64,000 nt of DNA from Paulownia fortunei (Eukaryota; Streptophyta; Magnoliopsida; Lamiales; Paulowniaceae), in NCBI GenBank assembly GCA_019321725.1, contig CM033108.1:18613799-18677798 (forward strand). Direction: 5' to 3'. The notes beneath the pieces are model-generated. The model searched no databases and was not told the origin of the DNA. It saw only the letters and a list, made by a program, of their open reading frames with translations. A program made the position numbers and the translations under genes. Every line of letters begins with the position of its first letter. Positions within the stretch are counted from its first letter, which is position 1. Shown here in pieces: positions 11,839 through 22,286 of the stretch.

Positions 11839-13489
11839 TATCCTTAATGGTTTTCTAATAGTGCGTATATTGTGTTGTTTCAACTGTATTTTCCAATAAG
11901 TCATATTTCAGGTGATATCTTTTAAACTCTATTTTCTTATCTATTTTCGGCATAGGGGATAATATTTCGATTAGGTTGGAAAGAAGATAGTTGATATCAT
12001 GTCTTGTGGGTTCAATGTGTGTTTTTCTAGTTTTTTTTATTAAAAAGTTCAAGCGTGTTTTCTTTTGGGTTAGTTAAAACCATAAAAAAGGGTGGCAGAG
12101 TAAAGAATAACTTTAATAATCAAAAGAAGTACCCCTAATTTTGTTTGCATAACATGGCATGTCTATGAAGTCTTTAATAGAAAGTTTGTGAATTATCAAT
12201 TTTTTTTAGTCGTAGATGTTCTTCCAAGTTTAATGATTAAAATTGAGCATGAATGATGTGGTTGTGATTGATGATGGGTGTTGTTTGGGTCTTGATGTTG
12301 TTCTTTTGTTGATATATTTTTATGATAATTATACTCAATTTTTTTTGCACAAATAGTTATGTTATTTGGTGTGGTGACAAGCATGTCAAAATAGGTAGTT
12401 CTTGTGCTCTCACCTTAATCATCACTTGGATTTGAGTGTTAAAACTTTTCCTTTTGGTTTATCGAGTTGAATGACTGATTAAGTTCCACTTGAAAAATGA
12501 TTAAGGTATTAGGCTTTCTAGAACCATAGCCAAATCAGCTTGTTCCCATATGATGTTTTAAGAGAACATTCCCCATAGGGAGACACTTTGAGCCTTTCAA
12601 TGATTAAGTTTTTTTCTATGGTAACCTTATCTTCTTATCTAGCGTAAATTCACTATTATCCTACCTTTGTTCCAAAAATAATTTGGAGATTAAGAGACAT
12701 TCCATTGACAAGGTGCTTGCAAAATAAATTTGGGTTGGAATACAAAATAGGTGTTGGGGAGTTTTGAAAAAAAAAGAAAAAAAGAAACAAAAAGGCAAAT
12801 AAAAATTGTGAAGTGATGAACAAAAATATTATGAGTTGCAACTAAAAATGGGGTGTGGCAAAGTTAATAAGAATGACGAAGACGGGTCCAACTGAATAAC
12901 ATGTTGAAATTCGTGGAGTATGAGAATTCTCAAACCCATAAAGTTTTTAAATCCTTTGTTGCATCCTATCTTTTTATTTCTTAGCCACATCACTACCCTT
13001 TGGCCCTATTACAACCTTTGTCGAAGACTTTTTTATTTCGTGTGGTGCCTTCGGTGTAGTGGAATTTGTACTAAATAAGGATTCTATAATGTTTAACCCT
13101 TCCATTAGAGATTAGGTGATGGTTTTTATGAGGTTATATAGGAATTCACTTGTTTAAAGCATGCATGGTTTCGTCACTATTGACATTATCTATTCACACA
13201 CACACACACACACTTGAGTATGATTATTGTGGAAAATGTATTTGCTTTTGAATTACTAAGGGTTAGATTAACACTTGTTTGATTTTATTTTTTTATTACT
13301 TTGTTGCTTCATGAGATTAATAGTTGGAAGTTAGTTATCATAGGCGATTGTGGATATCATCGCTGGAAGCCTTCATGAGACTATAAGGGTTTAAAAGGTT
13401 TGTTTCATATGCTAAATGCAATCATGATTTCCTACGAAAGTGGATTAGTTTAGGTTTGTTTTAGACTTGCTCGAGGACGAGCAAAGATT
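11839..13489 (+). mobile_element. 3' noncoding region of element A
   Basis: No convincing coding sequence. It contains a purine-rich run near 12765-12800, a (CA)n tract at about 13193-13213, and a part (about 12880-13470) clearly homologous to the 3' noncoding region of element H (about 33120-33780, opposite strand), including GCATGCATGGTTTC and CACTATTGACA. Such long, purine-rich 3' spacers are usual in Athila/Tat elements. Confidence 0.65.
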
Positions 13490-13504
13490 AAGTGTGGGGG
13501 AATT
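13490..13504 (+). other. Polypurine tract of element A
   Basis: AAGTGTGGGGGAATT directly precedes the TGATAAG start of the 3' LTR. The upstream string CTCGAGGACGAGCAAAG is the usual context of this tract in plant gypsy elements. It marks where plus-strand DNA synthesis is primed. Confidence 0.9.
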
Positions 13505-14619
13505 TGATAAGTGTATATTTTGACATATTTTTGTATCAAATCGTTTATATTTCCTTATTTTGTTCTTCTTAATATTGAGTTTTTATTATTTTGTATTAGG
13601 AAATCAATGAACAAAAAGAATAAAAAAGAGCCAAAATGAAACCGAATAAGACAACACATTTCGTAAGCAAGTTGGGAGATAATATTTCATTGGTTCAAAA
13701 AACCATTACAATTAGAAGAAAAGGGTCATTTTTACCTAAGTCCATTATTTGTAAATCAAAATATATGCAAGGAATCATTTGGACTTTACAAGTGATTATT
13801 GGATTTGCATTAAATTCAAAATTAGCATGTTTCTAGATTTAAGCAATTTTTGTATTTTGGGAATAACTCCTTGCTCAAAAACCCTATGGATCTTAATCTT
13901 GCAGCAAAGCTAAGAAATAAAACTATAACTTTGTTGTTGGAAACTTAGCCCAATTTAATCTTGATAAAAGTAGAAAATTCATCCACGTATTTGTATTGGA
14001 AGAAATCTATCTATATAGACGCATCTCCTTTAATCACGCATAACTTTCTGCCTTGTGATTGGAATTAAGTGATTCAAGTTGAAAAATGAAGCTAACAGAA
14101 AATCTACAACTTTCAGGTTAACCACTTTTCCAAAAGAAACTTATTTGATAGAGAAAAATGCATGAGAATATTTAGATCCAAGAACATGTGAATTTAGAGC
14201 ATATTTGAAGTAAATTTAGAGTGCATTTGGAAATGTTAATTTAGGGCACTCTTCTACTATAAATAAGGTTTCTTGGATGTCATTTAACACACATAAAAAA
14301 CCTTAGAGGGGAGGAAGAGAGTTTTATTGTTGTCTTTCTTTAGCCTAAGTTTTCTAGTAGTAATAAAAATGTCTTCTTTAGTTTCTCTTCTATTTTTAGT
14401 CTTTCTACTTTCATTATGTCTTTTTAAATTTTATTTGGCCAAGAAGAAAGGGTAAACCTAGAAGAAGAATAATTATAAAGGTACATAAAGTTTAAATGTG
14501 TTGTATTATTGTCTTAATTTATAATTACACCCTCCTTGTTTAGTGGTGATTCTTGATTTATGTATTACTAATGATACAACAAATGCTTGAGTTCATTTAG
14601 CTAAATGAATGGTTCTACT
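13505..14619 (+). mobile_element. 3' LTR of element A, part 1 (interrupted by copia element C)
   Basis: Starts TGATAAGTGTATATTT after the polypurine tract and from about 13855 aligns with the 5' LTR remnant 4667-5886. A CTATAAATAAGG promoter-like box lies near 14259. It stops at 14619 inside the target duplication CTACT and resumes at 24347. The 66-codon open frame at 13636 is LTR sequence and not a gene. Confidence 0.85.
14615..14619. repeat. Target-site duplication of element C, left copy (CTACT)
   Basis: CTACT precedes the TGTTAGAG start of element C and recurs at 24342-24346 directly after its ACCCTACA end. A perfect 5-bp duplication is the normal result of copia integration and defines the element's limits. 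Confidence 0.9.
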
Positions 14620-16837
14620 TGTTAGAGTAGGATGCCCAACGCCCCAATTAGATTGGGTGTATTATATTCTTTTTCTTTTGTAAAGACAATCTTATTGGGA
14701 ATCATATTAATAAAAATACATTCTCTTTATCTTATGTCTTGCATCTTTTATTTATGCACATTAGATAAAGTCCTTAGACCAAATTTAGCTATGGGACATG
14801 GTCGCGCATATGATGGCAATCTTGGAACATGCCTCTAAAGTTTTGGTCTTAAATAATTTTTGAGTCAAGAGCTTTTTGAGATGGGATATCAAATAGCTCA
14901 ATAAGACTCGCACATATGATGCATGCTCGTGAGATGAGGATATCACATTCCATTGGCATTAGCATAGAGACGCAAGTGCATGTATGTGGGTGCTTGTTAG
15001 GAAACAAGTACAACGAACATGGCCCGCAAGAAATTCTTAGTTGGAGGCTTTGCCTGTCGAAATAAGAATTTCTGTGTTGCGAAAGTACACGACGAGTCCT
15101 CAGACTTGAGGCACGATGATAGCCTTGTGTGCATCCTGCAGCACTTTGATATATCTTCTGATTGCTTGACAATCACAAATGGGGTATGTTGGGTGTTGCA
15201 CTGGTGTGCATAGAGGTTTGTCAGTAGCCAACATAGAATTCGACAATTGTCTTTTCAAGCAAGTAAATCTCCTATGTTTTCATAATTCATGATTCAAAAA
15301 CTTTGGCCAAGGCAAGATGAATCGTGATTTATCAGGAATCATTGGAACTTGAAATTGAATAATAATTATTGAATTATTTAGGGTTTTGACTTATAATCCA
15401 TGCCGTAGATTCAATCAGGAGATTAGTTATCGAAAGGACCTTACGTGTATGGTCTCGCAACTGAAATAGGTTTGCTCGCTATTTCACCTAAGTTTAGTTT
15501 GCCATAATTACTTGCTAGGTGTTTTCATGGATAATGAGGTTCTTAGAATTAAGGAGTTAATTCCACGTGAATTAATTAATTGAAATAATTATTATTCATA
15601 AGTTACAAATATTGCAAGTCCACTACTAGGTTAGTAGTAAACTTAAGAGGGTCACACATCTTTATGAAAATTAATATTTCTAATTTTGAAATTTATCAAA
15701 TGGTTGGAAATTAATTAATATTGATTAATTAATTAATTGTGGGTTCTATTTAATTTAATAATTAAATTAAATTATTTAATTAAATAACTAAATTATTTAA
15801 TTGGACATAATTTAATTAGTAAACCCAATTGAAGTAAATTAAATTAATCAATTTGATTGATTAAATTGGGATTAAATCAATTAGATTGATTTGTGGATTT
15901 TTGAATCCAAGCCCAAAAATTAATGTGGGTCACTTAAAAATCCCACTAAAATATGAAGAGAATAAATTAAATAAATATGATTTATTTAATTAACATATTT
16001 ATATATAGATAAATAAAGTGATCGATTTTATGGGATAAAATCGGCCATTAAGATTTAATTTATATATAAATATAATTTCAGTATATATATATATATATTT
16101 GATATATATCTATCTTGATATTATTTGAAGAGTTCAAATTAATATCAAGAATGTATGTGGACAATTTTGATGATTAATGTACTCTCAAATAAGTCCACAT
16201 ACATATGAGAGAGAGAAATAGAAGAGTTCTTGGAAGATTATGAATTATTCCAAGATAAGGTTTTGAAGTAGTTCAAAATTAAAAAACTTTCCAAGAGTTG
16301 GAAAATGATTAAAATTTTCAACCCTATATATATGAGGGATGAAACTTACATAATTAATTCAGAAATTTGAGCAAAAATTATTTTGTTCAAAGTCTTCTAT
16401 TTTACTTTCCAAGAAATGAAAAGAAAGAAAAAGAAAATCAGTTTCTTGTTATTCTCTTCATATTATTGTTTTTCAAGAACTTAAAGAATCAATTTTTATT
16501 ATTTTTGAAAATTTACTTCGGTTCTAGATTAGTAAATAATTAAAAGATACTAGCGAATCCTTTTGATTGGTGTTGGTCTTCCATATTGTAGACCTGATAG
16601 AGAGGAGATACTTGGATCCCTACGAGTTCTGATAGTCCAAGATAAACAATTGATTGCTTCATTTTCTACAACAACAGGAGTGCACGAAAGGTATAATCTG
16701 AATTTTATATTTATTTACATACTCACTTGAATAAGCGCGATCATTAAAATCGATTTGAATCAAAAGGGTTAAATTTATGTTTGATAAAATTTTAATTTTC
16801 CACTGCGTATATCCCTGCGATTATAGCGAACCCTACA
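14620..16837 (+). mobile_element. 5' LTR of copia element C (2.2 kb)
   Basis: Runs from TGTTAGAGTAGG to GCGAACCCTACA. It contains AT-only stretches rich in TTAATTAATT (about 15710-15850) and TATATATA runs near 16085, with a possible TATA box CCTATATATATGAGG near 16322. The region around 15620-15780 is shortened in the 3' LTR. Short open frames in it (for example 15019-15213) are not conserved between the two LTRs. Confidence 0.9.
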
Positions 16838-16838
16838 A

Positions 16839-16851
16839 TGGTATCAGTGAA
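16839..16851 (+). other. Primer-binding site of element C (tRNA-Met type)
   Basis: TGGTATCAGTGAA begins 1 bp after the LTR end. The first eight bases equal the plant initiator tRNA-Met complement; the rest deviates. Confidence 0.8.
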
Positions 16852-18327
16852 TTTCGAATTTATGTATGGATGTTTTAAATTATTTAAATTCATGTTAATT
16901 ATGTAAAATTTGATTTTGCATATTATCAGCAATTTTTAATTGGGATAATTTTAATTTCTTATTTAAATTGTTTAAATTTGAAAATTAAAAAAAAAAAAAA
17001 ATGAAGGCGGTGCCATGCGCCCGTTGTGTTGTTCTGGGTCTATTTTTTGTTATATATATTTTTTTAATTTTTTAAAATATTGAAATTAAATGTTCAATTT
17101 AATAATTTCTAAAAAAATTATTTTTCCAAATAAAATTTGTTTTTCAAACATTTAAAATTATCCGAAGTCAAAAATTGCATTTAACAACTTAGTAAATTTA
17201 CATATTTTGATAATTATATATGCTGTTAATTATGAGCATATATGGGATGGGATGATCATGAGCCATTGGACCAATATAATTGGTTTTATTTAATGTTTTG
17301 AGGTTTAAAAATGGGGACTGCGAGCCTCTTATTTCATTTATGTAAGTAATTTTATTTTTTATAAATAGAGTAGAATAGATGGTGAGGTTTTTTTTTTCTT
17401 TGGAAGACGAAGGAGAATCAAAAAGGAGATTCCAAAGAAAACACATGTTTGTATGTGATACAATTATATAATAGAATAGGTTGTATTCCATTTTATTTAC
17501 CCTTAGACTGACCTTAGATCCATTTTTGGCTCAAATGGACTGCATAGAACTAGTTAATGATCATCCATTTATTTAAGTGTGTATTAGATGTATGCTTAGG
17601 ATTTTATTTAATATTTTTATGCTTGCGCAATGATATTATGATGTCATGCATTAAATAACCAACCTAATTTAAATTAGATGAGGTCTTGGATAAAATTAAA
17701 CCCCACTTAATTTACTAAAATTAAGTAAAAGAATTTTTTTTGAAAATTCGATTTCAAACAAAAATGGACAAGTTAGGTAGGACCTATCGTTTCATGCCTA
17801 CCATCAAAGATAGAGACATAACGACCACTTTCGCACTTGATCACTGGCCATGAGTCGTGGGGTGGTCTTGTGTTGGAAAGTTGTGGTGTCTACCAAGCAT
17901 TGAGATTCTCGTAGGATGGAATCATCATTATGTTGACCATGAGTCGTGGGATATCTTGATGCTCTATCTACACAAATGTTTGATGGGTATTGTTTGACAC
18001 TTAGTACTATATGGGCTCATAAAATTGGGGTATATGGGAAAAGGTGAGGCAAAACAAACTTGAGGGTTGTATAGTGATACAATCGTCAAAGAGTTGACTA
18101 TCGATAGAAATATTTCATGGGCTCATAAAATTGAGGTGTGAAATATTTCCATTGGACCTCAAGCTCACTAGGAAATTTAATTTCCCAAAATTCCATTAAG
18201 GGTGATGGAATTCGAAGAAAATAGTGGGAGATATTTAGTATTAAAGACCTTATATTAAATAAATATGTTTTTCCCATAGTTTACTCATTTTCTTCTTTGT
18301 GCATGTTTTGTAGATTATTCTACTAAA
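16852..18327 (+). mobile_element. Untranslated leader of element C
   Basis: About 1.5 kb between the primer site and the gag ATG. It is AT-rich with A and T homopolymers (16987-17000) and a directly repeated phrase around 17845 and 17940 (CATGAGTCGTGG) and around 18015 and 18120 (GGGCTCATAAAATTG). No coding sequence is seen; a 97-codon minus-strand frame at 17198-17491 has no recognisable content. Confidence 0.7.
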
Positions 18328-19167
18328 ATGGCAAAGAATCTATTTGCAACAATCCTTGAACAAAACAAATTAATTAGACCCAACTTTGTCGATTGGCTAA
18401 GAAACCTGAAGATAGTTCTTTAGTCGGATAAGAGGGCATATATCCTCGACACTGCGCCTCCTTCGGTTCTACCAGAGGATATTACTTCAGAAGTTTATGC
18501 AGATTATTTACGTCATGTCGATGACAATTTGCAGGCTTAATACTATATGCTGGCATCGATGTCAAATGAGCTGCTGAGGCAGAAAAAGGATCAAGATACT
18601 GCTTATGGGATCCTCATTCACCTACAAGAGTTGTATGTTGAAAGAACTCGGCAGATGAGATATCAAATCTCAAAAGAGCTTTTCAAATGTCATATGACTG
18701 AGGACTCTTCAATCTATGATCATGGATTTAAGATGATAGCCCTTATTGAAAGGCTGGCATCCTTTGGAGTTGTTATGAAAAACGAACTCTATACAGACGT
18801 TCTATTGTAGTCTCTGCCTCCATCATTTAACACCTTTGTTGTCAACTTCAACATGCACAACATGGAGACTAGTCTCGTTGAGCTTGTGAACATGTTAAAG
18901 ATGGCTGAGTCCACCATGAAAAAGGACAAGTCGGTTCTGCTTGTTGGATCTTCTTTTGGATCAAAGGCTAAAAAGCCCAAGAAAGGAAAAAAGAAAGGAA
19001 AGGGTTCCTCTAAACCCAACAAGCTGAAAGCTAAGGGCGGTGTCAAAAAGGTTTCTTCTCAGGCCAATGACAAGTGTCATTACTGCGGCAAACCAGGGCA
19101 CTGTAAGAGGAATTGCAATGAGTATCTTGGAAGCCTGAAGAGTTTAGGTATATATTTTGTCGATTAA
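18328..19167 (+). pseudogene. Element C gag (copia type), with three in-frame stops
   Basis: The frame starts at the ATG at 18328 (MAKNLFATILEQNKL) and continues for 280 codons, interrupted only by stops at 18421, 18538 and 18808; the rest stays in frame. The UBN2-type gag domain is recognisable (WLRNLKIVL, RYQISKELF, SLPPSFNTF). A lysine-rich stretch at 18967-19040 precedes a perfect zinc knuckle at 19075-19116 (CHYCGKPGHCKRNC), matching CX2CX4HX4C. After it the frame shifts by one into the protease. Confidence 0.9.
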
Positions 19168-19546
19168 CAATACTTCTTGGGTATTAGATACCAGTTGTGG
19201 CTCACATATCTGCAATGATTTACAGATGATGGCAAGAAGTAGAAAGCTGAATGGAGGAGAGATAGTCCTTAGGATGGGGAATAGAGCAAGAGTTGCTGCA
19301 TTAGTTATAGAGACCGTTAATCTAGCTTTTGAAAATGGTTTTGTAATAGTTTTAAAAAATTATCTTTTTGTTTTAGATATTATTAAGAACATTATCTTTA
19401 TTCTAGTTTTGGATAGAGAAGGTTTTAGATTTACCATTGAGAATGAAAGTTGTTCCATTTTCAAACGTTCTGATTTTATCTATTCTGGTTCTTTGACGAA
19501 TTGTTTATATATTGTTACTCCCCACAAACCCATTTTCACAATTTAA
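19157..19546 (+). pseudogene. Element C aspartic protease region
   Basis: The 129-codon open frame begins with SWVLDTSCGSHICNDL, the copia protease signature; the usual D-T/S-G triad reads DTS followed by C, so the catalytic Asp is kept while the third position is altered by one residue. The protease would cut the polyprotein. It is joined to gag by a frameshift near 19150 and to the integrase by stops near 19545. Confidence 0.85.
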
Positions 19547-19569
19547 CAAAATAAGAGAAAATTAGATAA

Positions 19570-20520
19570 TCATAGTTCCATGAGCCTGTGGCATGCAAGT
19601 TTAGGATATATTTCTGAGAAAAGGATTAATAAATTGGCACAATTGCTTGATCTAAAGAAAGAGCAAGAACTGTCAACATGTGAATCTTGCCTCAAAGGAA
19701 AGATGATCAAATCTCCATTTGTTGGACAAGTAGAGTGAGCCAAGCATCTATTAGATTTGATCCATACAGATGTAAGTGGGCCACTAAATATTAATGCCCG
19801 TAGGAACTATAACTACTTCTTAACCTTTACCGATGACTTCTTTAGGTGTGGTTATGTGTACCTTTTAAGGTACAAATCTGAAGTATTTGAAAAGTTCAAA
19901 GAATTCAAAACTGAAGTAGAGAAACAAATTGGATTAAATATAAAAACTCTTCGATCTGATAGAGGAGATGAATACTTACGCACATAATTTTTACATTATC
20001 TAAAAGAGAATGAGATTCTCTCAAAGTGTACTACTCCTACTACTCCCCAACTCAACGAAGTTGTGGACAGTAGGAATCGAACCTTATTGTACATGGTTGT
20101 ATCTATGATGAGCTTTACTTTATTGCCTCTTTCATTCTGGGGCTATGCCTTGGAAACGGTGGCATACCTATTAAATAGGGTGCCATCTAAAGTCGTGCCC
20201 AAAACACCATATGAGATGTGGTGTGGAAAGATACCTTCCTATAAATACCTTAGTGTGTGGGGGTATGCTGCTTATGTGAAGCAGCAAGTGGGAGATAAGT
20301 TGGATATGAGATCCAGTTTATGCAAGTTTGTGGGGTATCCAAAGGAGTCTATTGGATACTATTTCTATGATGCCACAGAACAAATGGTGTTTGTTTCGAG
20401 GAATACTACCTTCCTTGAAGAAGAATTTCTTTCAGATGGAAGTGGCAATGTCGTAGAAATTGAAGAGGTTCAAGACCACAGAACACCCCAACTGATTCAG
20501 TAAATGGTACACCAGCCGAT
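19570..20520 (+). pseudogene. Element C integrase
   Basis: It opens with the GAG-pre-integrase zinc domain (SLWHASLGYISEKRINKL, then CESCLKGK). The core begins with LIHTDVSGPL at about 19757, carrying the first Asp of the DDE triad; RSDRGDEYL near 19955 holds the second. The third position, normally the Glu of a GVAERRN-type motif, reads aspartate (GAC at 20066-20068, in NEVVDSRNRT), a likely inactivating change. The C-terminal part with PYEMWCGKIPSYKYL and VFVGYP-like residues runs to about 20500. Stops at 19738 and 19986 and a frame change at about 20000 break it. Confidence 0.88.
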
Positions 20521-20559
20521 GCTGGACCCTCTAAGGCACAACCTCTTCGAAGATCCGAA

Positions 20560-22174
20560 AGGATCTCAAGGGTACCTAAGAGGTACAACTTGTTGTTAGA
20601 GAACAAAGAAGAGGGACTCCCCTTGGATAATGATCCAAGAAGCTCTGGAGAGGCGATGTCTGACATTGGCTCAGAGAAATGGCAAGAAGCTATGCAGTCC
20701 AAAATGGACTCCATGTACTCCAAGAAGGTATGGACCTTGGTGGACCCACCATAGGAAATTATTCCCATTGGCTGCAAATAGGTCTACAAGTCGAAGCTTG
20801 GAGTAGATGGAGAGGTAGCGACCTATAAGGCATGATTGGTAGCAAAAGGTTATACTCAAAAGCAAGGAATTCATACTTAAGTCTAGATGGATACTGCTAG
20901 CCAAATATGCATATTATGACTATGAGATATGATAAATGGATGTGAAGACCGGTTTCCTTAATGGAAACATTAAGTAAAAGATCTATATGAAGCAGCCAGA
21001 AGGCTTCATATCCAGTAGGAGCGAGCAAAAGGTTTGCAAGCTCCATAGATCCATTTATGGACTAAAACAAGCTTCGAGCAGTTGGAACATCCGGTTTGAT
21101 GAAATAATAAAAATATTTGATTTTCATAAGAATCTGGATGAACCCATGTGTCTATAGAAGGTTAGTGGGAGTGTAGTTACATTTGTTGTGCTCTACGTTG
21201 ATGACATCATACTCATTGGGAATGATGTAGGGATGTTGCAGTCAACGAGGACTTGGTTATCTAATCAGTTTATCATGAAGGACTTGGGAGATGCGTCTTT
21301 TATCCTAGGGATAAAGATCTATAAAGATAGATCTAGAAGGATGATCGGACTATCCCAGTCTATGTACATAGACAAAGTGCTAAAAGGGTTTAGCATAGAA
21401 GAATTCAAGAGAGGATTCCTGCCTATGAGTCATGAGGTTTCACTCTCTAAAGTTATGTCTCCCAAGACATCTGAAGAGAGAGAAAACATGGCTCGCGTAC
21501 CAGGGGAGTATAATGTATGCAATGTATGCAATGTTACAAGGCCTGATAGAGCACATGCTCTTAGTATAATGTATAATGTATGCAATGTTATGTACAAGGC
21601 CTAATAGAGCACATGCTTTGAGTATCACGAGCAAATATCAGTCCAATCCAGGGGAAGAACACTAGAAAGCCGTTAAGATGATCCTCAAGTACTTGAGAAG
21701 GACTAAGGATATCTTTCTAATATACGGCAATGGAGAACTAAAATTGGAGAGATATACAGACTCTATTTTTTAGTCCGATATAGATGACTCAAAGTTAATG
21801 TCCGGATACATATTCACCCTCACCCTGAATGGTGGTGCGATCAGTTGGAAGAGTTCCAAGCAAGAGACGATTGCAGACTCTACCACGAAGCTGAATATAT
21901 TGTTGTATCAAATGCAACAAAAGAAGCTGTTTAGATTAGAAACTTCATCCAAGGGTTGGGTGTACTTCCATCCGTTGTTGATCCAGTTATGATTTACTGT
22001 GATAACAATGGAGTCATTACGCAAGCAAAAGAGCCAAGATATCATCAAAGATCCAATCACATAATAAGACAATATCACTTAATCAGAGAGATCATTGGTA
22101 GAGGTGACGTCATTGTGGATCGAGTTGCCTTAGCAGAAAATATAGCAAACCCACTCACTAAGCCCTTAGCATAA
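20560..22174 (+). pseudogene. Element C reverse transcriptase-RNase H (copia type)
   Basis: RT starts near 20640 (EKWQEAMQSKMDSM) and continues through VYKSKLG, VAKGYTQKQGI and a QMDVKTGFLNGN-like motif near 20940. The catalytic YVDD is intact at 21194-21205, followed by LGDASFILGIKIY. Around 21510-21627 a 59-bp tandem duplication disrupts the frame. RNase H begins near 21798 (SGYIFTL, GAISWKSSKQ), has a one-base loss near 21890, and ends with YCDNNGVI and HQRSNHI before the stop at 22172. Many stops are C-to-T or G-to-A type (for example CAA to TAA). Confidence 0.9.
21510..21627 (+). repeat. 59-bp tandem duplication within element C RT
   Basis: The string ACAAGGCCTGATAGAGCAC at 21535 recurs as ACAAGGCCTAATAGAGCAC at 21594. 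Both copies are preceded by the microrepeat AATGTATGCAATG. A 59-bp offset is not a multiple of three, so the duplication shifts the frame of the pol gene. Confidence 0.85.
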
Positions 22175-22236
22175 AAAATATTCGACGGACATCTTGAGAA
22201 GATGGGCCTTAGATATATGGGCAATTAGAGCTAGGG

Positions 22237-22286
22237 CAAGTGGGAGATTGTTAAAGTAGGGTAAGTGGGAGATTGTTAAAGTAGGG
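22237..22286 (+). other. Duplicated polypurine tract and LTR start of element C (25-bp period)
   Basis: The 25-bp unit AAGTGGGAGATTGTTAAAGT plus GGG and one variable base occurs at 22237-22261 and again at 22262-22286. Each copy contains a full polypurine tract followed by TGTTAAAG, the first bases of the LTR. Either TG (22249 or 22274) could be the functional LTR start. Confidence 0.85.

Noticed and set aside
15019..15213. 64-codon frame in the 5' LTR of element C
   Set aside because: The same region of the 3' LTR (22670 onward) carries frame-breaking differences; it is LTR sequence.
20406..20777. 123-codon minus-strand frame
   Set aside because: It is antisense to the copia pol gene, which explains all the coding signal in this stretch.
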